Below, piece by piece: positions 21,488 through 35,700 of a stretch of DNA of 64,000 nt; positions within the stretch are counted from its first letter, which is position 1; every line of letters starts with the position of its first letter. Below the pieces are notes generated by a model. That model was given only the letters and a program-made list of their open reading frames with translations, had not been told where the DNA came from and made no database searches. Source of the DNA: Branchiostoma floridae (Eukaryota > Chordata > Leptocardii > Amphioxiformes > Branchiostomatidae); the NCBI RefSeq assembly GCF_000003815.2, contig NW_023365734.1, positions 235,647 to 299,646 on the forward strand, in the 5' to 3' direction. The position numbers were made by a program, and so were the translations under genes.

Positions 21488-24400
21488 GTAAAATACAAGT
21501 ACGAAATACATTCAGATTAAAGGTGGGTTCACACCTGCGTATATTTTTAAGCCGCATGAGTTCCGTTTTGGCATTTTTCAACATTTTGACTAATTTCTTC
21601 AATACGCGGCCGCACGCACAAGACGCACCTCAAACGCATCTGAATCGTTTTTAGAAACTTTTACGTACGCAGGCAAACGAAAATATACGCCCAGTAAAGG
21701 TGGGTTTACACCTGCGTATATTTTCAAGTGCGCATGATTTCCGCATGAAATTTTGTCAATACGCGGCCGAACGCCCAACATTTGGATTTTTTTTGGAATA
21801 AATTAAATTGTACGTCGAGCCCATCTGGCGTTTGAATTACCGTACAACTTCAGCGTTTTCATTTCGCATGAGATGCGTATGATTGCAACTGAAATGCGCA
21901 ACATAATTTTCCGTACTGCGAATAGATTCGTATGGGGTACGTATGTTGGGCGTTTTCCGGACGCACACAACGTGTACCGACCGCATGTCAGACGCACCTG
22001 GTGCTAACTGCATTCCAAACGCATTTCAGGTGTGTCAGAGGAACAGTTTGTGTTACATATACTTTTGTTTGCGAGCATTGCCAATAGAGTATTTTTGTTA
22101 GAGGAACCCTTTGTACTACGTATGCCTTTGTTTACAGGCAGTGCAAGTAGAACATTGACAAGTAAACAGTGAAGAGGTTTTTTTATTCATTTGCGAAGCA
22201 GTAAAGCAGTGACACTGTGCTTTTACAGAAATGTGGGCCATCATTTACCTTAAGAAATTATGTGCACTGTTAAGATTGTGTTTGTTTTCACTTTGTCCTT
22301 AATGATTTCCCCTATCATCTTAGTATTACAACTACTATAAAAATCACAGTCATACACACCACAAAACGTATTCAAGATCTTTATCAAACACGTAAATGAA
22401 ACAATTATGAAACCTTACGCCCTCTTTCAAAGTTGTAATATGGCTCTATATTGCACCTTTATATCATGTGGTTCTACACACAAAAAAGTGCCATTATCAG
22501 CAAATTAAGTCAAATATCTGTTACACAAAATGGCACGTGTGTCACACAAATTGACCCAGTGCTTGCGCAGGTTCCTCTACATCTTCCCGTCCCGTCCCTG
22601 GAGGCTCTGTTGGGACCAGTGTCCTGCATTCATGGTGTCCTGCAAGTTGTGACCATCTCTCCATGCCCCCGGTACAAATTCGTCAGTCCTGGCCTGGATC
22701 TGACATCATAAACCGGAAGATTCCAAAAAATCCCTATCGACCAGAGGGTTTGTACATTCTGTCCAGAGCTATTAAATAGAAGACGAATATCACTTTATGG
22801 TTGTATGTCCCAAATATTCCGATATACGCAATTCTCTATACAGAAGGCTGTCATTTTGTACACAAGGATTTATCCAAATGGACCTGAAGTGCAAATTCAA
22901 ATACATAATGACATGTGACAATCCCTGCATGGCAGATATAGGAAAATATATCAAAGAAGGTTTAGACATTAGAAATTCCCCAAATGATTGTAAAAGCCTC
23001 CAATGATTGTAAGAAACTTATCCCATAATACAACTCCTGTATTAGTTAGATAAGCCTTAAATAAAGTTAAGAGGTACAAAGTATGGCATCTACATAACTA
23101 CAGTGCTATAAGCACTACAGTGCTATAAGCACTGTAGTTATGTAGATGCCATACTTTGTACCTCGTACAATTGTTGTGCAATAATGTTATATACATCTTG
23201 AGATGATTTTTTTTGTCTGGAGTCAGATGCACCTTCGTATTTATCCCAAATCTGGAGTGTGCGTCGATCACGCTATCAGTACGCGTAGTATGCGCAAAGC
23301 GATCGCAGAACGCACGGTACTAAATCGTGATCTATGTGTGCATTCGTTATACGGTCGCTCATGGTGCGTTGTGTCTGCGCTGTAAGAACGCTATGTACTC
23401 GCATTACCGCGATTTCCGCGTATTACTGCGTGTAAGGCGCAAACATGTAGCGTCTTCATAGCGCAATCGACCGACGTGGGACCACTGTATTGCGCATCCA
23501 TAACGTTTTGGGCACCAAACTGCGTACGAATGATAGTTTTGTGCATGTCCAAAACTATCAGACGAACTGGGCGTATATTTTCGTTTGCCTGCGTACGTGA
23601 AACTTTCTAAAGACGATTCAGATGCGATAGAGGTGCGACTTGTGCGTGCGGCCGCGTATTGAAGAAATCAGTCAAAATGTCGAAAAATGTCAAAACGGAA
23701 CTCATGCGGCATGAAAATATACGCAGGTGTAAACCCACCTTTAAAGGTGGGGTCACACCTGCGTATGTTTTCAAGTGCGCATGATTTCCGCATGAAATTT
23801 TGTCAATACGCGGCCGAACGCCCAACATTTGGAATTTTGTTGGAATAAATTAAATTGTACGTCGAGCCCATCTGGCGTTTGAATTACGACTTCAGCGTTT
23901 TCATTTCGCATGAGGTGCGTATGATTGCATCTGAAATGCGCAACAGAATATTCCGTACTGCGAATAGATGCGTATGAGGTACGTATGTTGGGCGTGTACC
24001 GGACGCACACAACGTCTGCCGACCGCATGCCTGACGCACCTGGTGCTAACTGTATTCCAAACGCATTTCAGGTGTGTCAGAGGAACAGTTTCTGTTACAT
24101 ATACTTTTATTTGCGAGCATTGCCAAGAGTATTTTTGTTAGAGGAACACTTTGTACTACGTATACTTTTGTTTACAGGCAGTGCAAGTAGAACATTGATA
24201 AGTAAACAGTGAAGAGGTTCTTTTTATTTATTTGCGAAGCAGTGAAGCAGTGACACTGCACTTTTACAGTAATGTGGGCCATCATTTACCTTAAAATATA
24301 TGTACTGTTAAGATGGTGTTTGTTTTCACTTTGTCCTTAATGATTTCCCATATCATCTTAGTATTTCAACTACTATAAAAATCACACTCATACACGCCAC

Positions 24401-27400
24401 AAAACGTATTCAAGATCTTTATGAAACACGTAAATGAAACAATTATGAAACCTTACGCCCTCTTTCAAAGTTTTAATATGGCTCTATATTGCACCTATGT
24501 ATCATGTGGTTCTACACACAAAAAAGTACTATTATCAGCAAATAAAGTCAAATATCTGTTACACAAAATGGCACGTGTGTCACACAAATTGACCCAGTGC
24601 TTGAGCAGGTTCCTCTACATCTTCCCGTCCCGTCCCTGGAGGCTCTGTTGGGACCAGTGTCCTGCATTCATGGTGTCCTGCAAGTTGTTACCATCTCTCC
24701 ATGCCCCCGGTACAAATTCGTCGGTCCTGGCCTGGATCTGACATCATAAACCGGAAGATTCCAAAAAATCCCTATCGACCAGAGGATTTGTCCATTCTGT
24801 CCAGAGCTAATAGAAGACGAATATCACTTTATGGTTGTATGTCCCAAATATTCCGATAAACGCAATTCTCTATACAGAAGGCTGTCATTTTGTACACAAG
24901 GATTTATCCAAATGGACCTGAAGTGCAGATTCAAATACATAATGACATGTGACAATCCCTGCATGGCAGATATAGGAAAATATATCAAAGAAGGTTTAGA
25001 CATTAGAAATTCCCCAAATGATTGTAAAAGCCTCCAATGATTGTAAGAAACTTATCCCATATTACAACTCCTGTATTAGTTAGATAAGCCTTAAGTTAAG
25101 TTATAGCACTGTAGTTATGTAGATGCCATACTTTGTACCTCGTACAATTGTTGTGCAATAAAGTTATATACATCTTGAGATGATTTTTTTTGTTGTCTGG
25201 AGTCAGATGCACCTTCGTATTTATTCCAAATCTGGAGTGTGCGTCGATCACGCTATCAGTACGCGTAGTATGCGCAAAGCGATCGCAGAACGCACGGTAC
25301 TAAATCGTGATCTATGTGTGCATTCGTTATACGGTCGCTCATGGTGCGTTGTGTCTGCGCTGTAAGAACGCTATGTACTCGCAATACCGCGATTTCCGCG
25401 TATTACTGCGTATAAGGCGCAAACATGTAGCGTCTTCATAGCGCAATCGACCGACGTGGGACCACTGTATTGCGCATCCATAACGTTTTGGGCACCAAAC
25501 TGCGTACGAATGATAGTTTTGTGCATGTCCAAAACTATCAGACGAACTGGGCGTATATTTTCGTTTGCCTGCGTACGTGAAACTTTCTAAAGACGATTCA
25601 GATGCGATAGAGGTGCGACTTGTGCGTGCGGCCGCGTATTGAAGAAATCAGTCAAAATGTCGAAAAATGTCAAAACGGAACTCATGCGGCATGAAAATAT
25701 ACGCAGGTGTAAACCCACCTTAAAGGCCCCCTTTCCACTAGACGGCAATCGCGCTGCGCTCTCACTGCGACCTAAATAGAATATGTGTAACCTTCGCTTT
25801 CACACAGGGTATATCATACAAAATGTGAAAGTGTTACCGAGGAGACAACAAAACACACACAGTGTAAAAAGGGTCGTTTCTTTTCTATACAATTCGTTGA
25901 GCGATCTTGTCAAATACATGTATTAGGTCGCAAAGAGAGCGCGGCGAGAGTGCCGTTTAGTGGAGAGGGGGTGTAATGAGAATGAAAGCGCTGTAAAGAA
26001 ATGGCACTACATTAACTTTGGACCAGAAATAGGATTGAAGAAAGGAAGTAGATTAGATGTACTCTTATGGTTTTGATTCTATGGTGGTTAAACGTGTATT
26101 GAAGGCTTCAATACGTATAAATGAGCTCGTGCTTAATGTTTTTGAACAGGTAGTCGTTATTTTAAGTTTATTGAAGATGTGTAGGTATGTTCCATCTGTA
26201 TTTATTGTATGATGTCATTTACCTTAAACTTATATTACAACTATGCTCCTTTTCATGTTGAAATACTAATGTATTTATATTGCAATCCATACATAGTATG
26301 GGATTGCAATATACTGTTTTTTCTTTGTCTCTCCTGTCAAATCTTCAATTGGATTCTACTTTTTCATTTTTTGGCCAAATGAGCTGAAATTTGGCAGGGT
26401 GGTAGAAATAGCAAATACCCCCAGAGGTTTTTTCACTTTCTTCATAGAGGCCTTAGAATTTATGATATTTAGGGTTTTTGGTCATTTTTAGACAAAATAT
26501 GTATATTTTGGGCCCCTGTGCCCTGGTATTACAAGCTAATGACCTGAAATTTGGTACAGAGGTGCATTGGACATATGAGCACAGAAAACCATCAACACTT
26601 TCTTCATAGATCACTTCAAAATGAGTTATTTTATGGGTTTTGGCCATTTTTGACTAAAAATGTATATTTTTGGCTCCTATTCCCTTGTATTAAAACCAAA
26701 TGACCTGAAATTTGGTACATGGGTGCGTTTGACATATGACCACAGAACCCCATCAACGCTTCATTCATTATTTACTCCAAAAATGAGTTATTTTAGGGGT
26801 TTTGGCCATTTTTGACTAAAAATGTATATTTTTTGCTCCTATGCCCTTGTATAGAAACCAAATGACCTGAAATTTGGTACAGAGGTGCATTGAACATATG
26901 CTCACAGGACCCCATCGACACTTTCTTCATAGATCACTTCAAAAATTAGTTATTTTGGGGTTTTCAGTCATTTTTGACTAAAAAAATGTATATTTTGGCT
27001 TCTTTGCCCTTGTATGTAAACCAAATGACCTGAAATTTGGTACAAAGGTAAATTGGACATATGACAACAGGACCCCATCAACACTTTCTTCATAGAGCAC
27101 TCATAAAATGAGTTTTTTTGGGATTTTTAGCCATTTTTAACTAAAAATGTATATTTTTGGCTCCTATGCCCTTATATTGAAACCAAATGACCTAAAATTC
27201 GGCATGAAGGTGTGTAGGACAAGTACCCACAGTACTTCATTTTCCCTTTGAGCAAACATTATTTCAAATTGTTGAATTTTGGGATTTTCTCAAGGATGAA
27301 GATGGATTGCAATATGCTGTATTTGCTCCTAAGCAAATGTCGGCCTTTCTAGTTACAACTGTCACCGTAACGTGGCAAAATGTAGTGGATAGTTTGGTGT

Positions 27401-27867
27401 TATAAATGCCCTATATCTTGTCAGTTCTCGTCTTAATTACAAAAGAATTATGATGAAGATTAAACTATCTATATAAGCCTTGCGTCAGTATATTGAACAG
27501 CTTCTATTCGAAACCAACATCAGTGAAATTTGGTCCTTCCTCTTGCCATACTTGAGGCAATCTAACATGTTTGACAGAAGTAAATAAAACCTACAGCCGG
27601 CAGCCAAATAATACCACTATAAAACTGTGCCAATTTTTCTGACAGCTGATGCAGATACAAACGCACTGGACAAGTACAGCACCTTTTTTGTAATATCATA
27701 CAAGACCGCATCTTGTAGTGGCAAACTTGATAGGTACATGACTACATGGACTATTTCAGTGAGTCAGTTTCATAGCTGGTGCAGATGCAAACGCACGGGG
27801 CAATGTGGTAGGGAGATGGACCGTTATTGTTCAGGTCATATTTTTGTAACCACGTGGAGATTTCATA

Positions 27868-27959
<92 letters not shown>

Positions 27960-27975
27960 TAACATATGCATACAT

Positions 27976-28025
<50 letters not shown>

Positions 28026-31000
28026 TCAGAAAAGGTATTTATTAGTTTTAACTGTAAACCGTATCCTGTTACCATAACATAATAAGTACATTAATGTATT
28101 GTGTGTCTTACAGCAATGGACTCTTTTCATGGCAGCCCTGAATGGCCACCATGAAACTGTGTCAGCTTTACTGACAGCTGGTGCAGATGTGAACGCAGGG
28201 GACAGGCAGGTAAGGAGACGGCTTGTTGTTGTCAAACACCTGTTTTCGTAACATTATGAAATGTCAAACATGTATTTTCCATTGGTATTCCTAATAGCAC
28301 CTTAAAACGAACCAGCTAGTGAGTGTCATCATGTTCGTCTTGTCGCCATACTAAAAGGCCATATGATTTGTTTTACAGGGTATAACTGTCATGCACATGG
28401 CAGCCCTGAAAGGCCACCAAGAAACCGTGTCGGCTTTACTGACAGCTGGTGCAGATGTAAACGCACGAGACCACAGGGTAAGGAGACGGAATGTTTTTCA
28501 GAACCGGTATTATTAGTATTGAACTGTAACATTAAGTCTACTTTCTATCCTGTTACCATAACAAAGTACATTAATGTATTGTGTGTCTTACAGCAAGGGA
28601 CTCCACTTTTCACGGCAGCCTTGAATGGCCACCGTGAAACTGTGTCGGCTTTACTGACAGCTGGTGCAGATGTGAACGTGCGAACAGAATCGGTAGGTAA
28701 TTGAGCGTTATGGTACATGAATTAGTTAAACCATCATGAACGATCTTACATTTATCGTCCAGTGGTAGACCTTACAGCTTCTTTAGTCCATGTTTTTGAG
28801 AATGAGTAAACGTACTCAGGTTCGTCTTCTTGTCATATAGATAACCACCTGCTAAATGTTACAGCAATGGACTCCTCTACACGCAGCAGCCCTGAATGGC
28901 CACCATGAAACTGTGTCGGCTTTACTGACAGCTGGTGCAGATGTGAACACACGGAACTGTGAGGTAAGGAGATGGAATGTTGTTGTCCAACACTTGTTTT
29001 GGTAACATTATAAAATGTCAAACATTATTTTCCACTGGTATTCCTAATAGCACTTCAAAACGAATCAGCTAGAATTAGTGAATGTCATCATGTTCGTCTT
29101 GTCGCCATACTAAAAGGCCAAATGATTTGTTTTACAGGGTATAACTGCCATGCACATGGCAGCCTGTAATGGCCACCGAGAAATTGTGTCAGCTTTACTG
29201 ACAGCTGGTGCAGATGTGAACGCACGGGACAACACCGTAAGGACGCGGACTGTGGTTGTTCAGCACATGTAGTTGTAATATCGTATTTCATACTTATGAT
29301 ATTATAGTGGTGCACTTGTTTCCTGACATTGCACCAACATAAATATACTTTCTAATCTTTTACCGCAATGAATATCGATATTTATTTTGCAGGAAAGGAC
29401 TCCCCTTATCATGGCATCCTGTAAAGGTCACCGTGAAACTTTGTCAGCTTTACTAACAGCTGGTGCAGATGTGAACGCACGGGCAAAATCGGTAGGTAAA
29501 TGAGTGCATGGTTAGGTTAAACCATCATGAAAGATCTTACATTTATCGTCCAGTGGTAGACCTTACAGCTTCTTTAGTCCATGTTTTTGAGAATGAGTGA
29601 ACGTACTTAGGTTTGTCTTCTTGTCATATAGATAACCATCTGATTTATTTCCAGCAATGGACTCCTCTACACACGGCAGCCGGGAATGGCCAGCAAGAAA
29701 CTGTGTCAGCTTTACTGACAGCCGGTGCAGATGTGAACGCACGGACAGATTTGGTACATCGCTGTTTCTATAGTGTGACGTCAGTTTTTTTCACATTGAA
29801 CTTGTCAGTATGTAGAAGAGGTTGAGACTTAAGGTGGTTAATTGCAAAGACCTCCATTGTGACTGTCAGGTTCAAATGGCCATGAAACTGTTTTACTGAC
29901 AGTTGGTGAAGATCTGAACCCATGGGCAATAAGGTAGCGAGATGGACCGTTGTTGTTCAGGTCACTAGTTTTATAGCATCAAACAAAACTTCATTTTTAC
30001 TATATATTGTTACACTCAGCAGTTGCCATTAACATGTCATCTGGTGAGATACTGAAGACTTCTAATATGTTTTACAGCATGTAACTCCCCTGCTCCTAGC
30101 AGCCTGTAATGGCCACGGTGAAACTGTGTCAGTTTTACTGACAGCTGGTGCAGATGTGAACGCACGGGCAGAAAACGTAAGGAGACGGACTGTATAGCGC
30201 CTGTTTTTATCTTTCATTGACATAATTAATAGCGTCTTTAAACGAATTAACTAGAATGGGTAAATGTCCCTACGTTCCTCTTGGCAGCATACTGAAAACT
30301 ACCTTACATAGGAGTTTTCTTTTGCATAAACAGTTTTTCTCACCTGCTGACGTTTCGATGTCTGTCAGACATCTTCCTCAAAGCTTCTAACTGGAGTTCT
30401 GCTTCTCGCCGCTATATGTAGCCGATGTAGATGGCGCTTTTGCACTATCCCAAACGTGGCTGAGCTTGTACCCCCCTTCGTCCCGGTTCATAACTGGGTT
30501 GGGCTTCCTTATCCAGACTGCTTCTTTAATCCAACGGATCCGTCTGTTGTCTTCTCGATCTATAACCTTAGCCCCCTCCCAGTCAATAACACAGTTCTTC
30601 CTAGCAACATGGTCCATGAAACTGTGTCAGTTTTACTGACAGCTGGTGCAGATGTGAACGCACCGGACGATACGGTAAGGAGACGGACTGTTGCTGTTCA
30701 GTAGATGTTGTAGTTACAAGACGTAAGACTGTTAGCATTGTATGTTGCAGATGTGAACGTACTTGACACTGAAGTATGCACATGGACTGTAATAATCATT
30801 GGATGTTCCTACACCTTGCATTTTTTTAGTCCATGTTTGTAATAATAAGTGAACGTATATAGTTATGTCACTGTACTTTGTACTCATGTGTAGGTACATG
30901 AAATATGGACTATTTTACTGACTGGTGCAGAAACAAACGCACGGAACAACGTGGTAGGGAGAAGGATCATTAGCGTTAAGCTCATGTTTTTGTAACATGG

Positions 31001-32733
31001 TGCAAGACTTCATATTGATCTTATGTCGGTAGTAGTTGGCAGCTGCTATTAACAATGTCACAAGTATAAATATACATTCATTTGTGCCATGAAGACTATC
31101 GATATCTAGTAGCTATGTTCGTCCTCTTGTCATATGGAAGACAATACTTTTATGTTTGACAGCAATTGACTCCCCTACACCTGGCAGCCCATGAAGGTCA
31201 CCACAATACTGTGTCAGTTTTACTGGCAGCTGGTGCAGAAGTAAACGCGTGGGACCATAAGGTAGCGAGATGGACCCTTGTTGTTCATTTCACTGTTTTA
31301 TATATACAAAGAATCCATTCTTAATTTGTGGCGATACACTCGGTAGTTGCCATTAAAAGTGTCACCTGATGGGATACTGAAAACTTCTGGTATGTTTTGC
31401 AGCAAAGGACTCCCCTGCACGAGGCAGCCAAGAATGGCCACCGTGAAACTGTGTCAGCTTTACCGACAGCTGGTGCAGATGTTAACGCACGGGCAGAATC
31501 GGTAGGTAAATGAGCGTTCAGGGGCACGAGTTGCTTTTTTTGTGGTTTAAAGCCCCCATGAAAGGTCTGATATTTTTTCTTCCAGTGGTATACCTTACAG
31601 CTTCTTAAGTCCATTTTTTTAGAATGAGTGAATGTACTTATAGGTTCGTCTTTTTGTCATATCGAATACCATTTAATACGTTTGACAGCAATTGACTCAA
31701 TAGGGGCTACACGAGCAACCTCCGCGGAGGACTCCACGGAGCGAGCTCTACGCATTATGAATACAAACACTTGGTTAATACAAACTCCATGGAGGTTGCT
31801 CGTGCAGCCTCTTCTCAATTGACTCCCCTACACGTGGCAGCCATGAATGGCCACCACAAAACTATGTCGGCTTTAATGACAGCTGCAGATATGAACGCGC
31901 GGGACAACAGGGTAAGGAGATGGGTTTTTGTTGTTCAGTCCGTCAGTGCATGATTTTGTAACATCGTATTTCATAAGTATCTTATTATACTGGTGCACTT
32001 GCTTGCTGTCATTGGACCAGCATAAGTATACTTTGTAACCTGTTACCAAGATGAAGATTAGCGATATCTATTTTACAGGAATGGAGTAGCCTTTTCTTGG
32101 CAATCCTGAATGGTGAACATGAAACTGCGTTGGCTCTACTGACAGCTGGTTCAGGTGTGAACGCACGGGCAGAATCGGTAGGCGAACTGAGTCTTATGGT
32201 ACATGGATTGGTTAAAACCTTTATTGAACTTCTGACATGTATCTTTCGGTAGTGTTTTTGTCTATGTTTTTGAGAATGAGTGAACGCACTCAGGTTCGTC
32301 TTCTTGTCATATAGATAACGATTTGATATATTTTACAGCAACGGACTTCCCTACACGCAACAGCCCAGAATGGCCACTACCAAACTGTGTCAGCTTTACT
32401 GACAGCTGGGGCAGATGTGAACGCACGGGACAAGGCGGTAAGGAGATGGACTGTTGTTGTACAGTGCCAGTTTTTCTGACAGCTGATGCAGATACTGGCA
32501 AACTTGATAGGTACATGGGCAGTGAGTGTGTCAGTTTCAAAGCTGGTGCAGATACAGGCTAACGGGGCAATCTGGTAGGGAGATGGACAGGTACTGTTCT
32601 GATCATATTCTTGTAACCACGTCGAGACTTGATCTTATAACTATTATATATAATTATATATCACTAAGATTATTTCACTAGAATAACTCCCTTCCTATTG
32701 TCACACACACACACACATACATACATACATACA

Positions 32734-32765
<32 letters not shown>

Positions 32766-35700
32766 AATATACTGAATATTGTCTAATGTGTTTACAGCAA
32801 ATCACTTCCCTGCATCTGGCAGCTTGGAACGGCCACCATGAAACTGTGTCAGCTTTACTGACAGCTGGTGCAGATGTGAACGCACTGGACAAGGAGGTAA
32901 GGAGATGGACTGTTGTTGTTCAGAGTCGGTGTTATTAGTATTAACTGTAACATAAAGTATACTTTCAACCCTGTTACCATAACAAAGTCCATTGATGTAT
33001 TTTGTGTCCAACAGCAACGGACTCCACTTATCATGGCAACCCTGAATGGTCACCATGAAACTGTTTCAGCTTTACTGACAGCTGGTGCAGATGTGAACGC
33101 ACGGGACAAGAAGGTAAGGAAACGGACTGTTGTTCAGAACCGGTATTATTACTTAGTATTAACTGTAACATTAAGTCTACTTTCAATCTTACCATAACAA
33201 AGTCCATTAATGTATTGTGCGTCTTACAGCTAGGGACTCCACTTTTCAAGGCAGCCTGTGATGGCCACCACAAAACTGTCTCCGCTTTACTGACAGCTGG
33301 TGCAGATGTGAACGCACGGACAGAACTGGTAGGCAAAATGAGTGTTATGGTATAAGGACTGTTACAGTACATCGCTGTTTCTATAGCGTAATATCAGTTT
33401 TCACATTGATATTGTCAGTATGTAGAAGAAGTTGAGGCTTTAAGTGGTTAATTGCAAAGACCTCCATTGTACCTGTCAGGTTAGAATAGCCACCATGAAA
33501 CTGTCAGTTTTACTGACAGCTGGTGGAGATGTGAACCCATGGGACAATAAGGTAGCCAGATAGACCGTTGTTGTTAAGCTCGCTGTTTTTATAGTATCAA
33601 ACAAAACTTCATTTTGACGTGCAACGGTACACTCAGCAGTTGTCATTAGGTGAGATACTGAAGACTTCTAATATGTTTTACAGGGTATAACTCCCCTGCT
33701 CCTAGCAGCCTGTAATGGCCACCAAGAAACTGTGTCAGTTTTACTGACAGCTGGTGCAGATGTGAACGCGCGGGCAGAAAACGTAAGGAGACGGACTGTA
33801 TAGCGCCTATTTTTTTAAATGTCCAACATTTCTCTTTTATTGACATACCTAATAACGTCTTTAAACGAATTAGCTAGAATGGGTGAATGTTCGTACGTTT
33901 GTCTTGGCACCATACTGAAAACCATCTGATGTGTTTTACAGAATTCAACACCCGTACACATGGCAGCCGAGAATGGCCACCATGAAACTGTGTCAGTTTT
34001 ACTGACAGCCGGTGCAGATGTGAACGCACCGGACGATACGGTAAGGAGACGGGTTGTTGTTGTTTAACACATGTTTTTGGCGATGCCACAGGGGCTAGCC
34101 TAGTATTATAGTGTGCGTCCGTTTGACAAGAATTCCCCAAATCCCGCAGGTATGTCAGGAATTTTTCCACGCCTGCGTAGTCGCATCATCCCTTTAGAGG
34201 GGAATAACTCGGGAGTGGGTTGACGGATCTTCATGATATTTGAAACGTAGATAGCTTCAGAGATAACTTACACGATTTAATGCTAATCATGCAAATCAAG
34301 GGCTAATTTGCATAATTAATGAGGACAGTTTATAAATACACTGCATTTAATGTTAGAATACAAACAAATATGCCATATATAAATAAAACAGAGAGAATTA
34401 TAAGGCTTACTGTTAAGTATATACCTAATTGGCAAACATTCCCGAAATTCCACAGGAGTTCGTCCAGACGTGCGTACTTGCACCAAATCTTTGGAAGGGA
34501 ATAACTCGGGAAGAGGTTGATGGATCATCGTGATTTTTTGATATGCAGATAACTTCGGAGATGCCTTCCATAAATAAGGACTATTCATGCAAACCAGGGA
34601 CTAATTTGCATAATTGATGAGCACAGTTTAGTAAACCACATAATACTAATTTCATCATACTAGGACACTTAAACTGTTAAACATGACATACGTAATTTGA
34701 AAAGAGAGAAATATCGATAGACATCAATTATGCAAATTGTTACCTAATTTACATAATCAATTAGATTTTGTATTATAGTGTTAAATGACGAAAATTCTAT
34801 TCTTGCGACATTTGGCCGCAACATGTACGTCAAGTTGAACGTGCAGACGTAAGTCATTCAAAATAGGGTTTCATTTACATTATATATCAGGAAATGTTAC
34901 AATAGCTTTCTTTGCTAAGACTTTCATACTTTGAACACATTGTTATTTAGGTAGAGGAGATGATATCTTTATGCAACTTAGGACCTCATTTGTATGATCA
35001 ATGAGAAACATTTATAATAGGTCACTCGAGCTCGTCACAAGAGATCGCCTTTCTTGTTAACAGCAATGCCCTTAAAACATCCATCACGTAAAGCAAGCTT
35101 CATACATACAGCCAGGCGAAAGGATAGCACACAACTACAACACACCTAAAACAACAATCAATAATACTTGTAAACTAGAGTTCGGCGACCTCATACCTCC
35201 ATGAAATATTTAAAGCTTTTGTAAATCTTATGCAAATGACACATTTACATGATATATGCATGGTGATGTTCATCATTGACTAACTTACACATATCACTAG
35301 TATAAAATTCCCATCATTAGTAATTAGGTGATTTTGCAATATGTACATATATTATGCAAATCAGTTCCTCATTTGCATATTTGGCATCTGCTTATGTTCC
35401 ACCTATCATAATTTACATTTATTGAAGTCCAGTTATTGAAATAATGGAATTATACAATTTCCACATTAATCATGCAAATTAAGTCTTCATTTGCATAACA
35501 TGTATATCATTATGAACATATTTTCCTAAGCTACCTGCTTGACTAAAATGATGGAAATCCATCATTCCTCTTTGCAGTTATCTTCTTTGCAATGTCTTGA
35601 CAAAAATATTCCTGCAGTTCGAACATTGGATGTTATAACGTTAGGGGGCTGAAACTTGGCCCACGATGTCATGACTCTGAAAGCTGTCCACCACCCAATT

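Noticed and set aside
22797-23006. 69-codon frame as a host gene
   Set aside because: It is the captured LINE C-terminal region inside the TTAA-flanked transposon, present twice (also 24,831-25,040).
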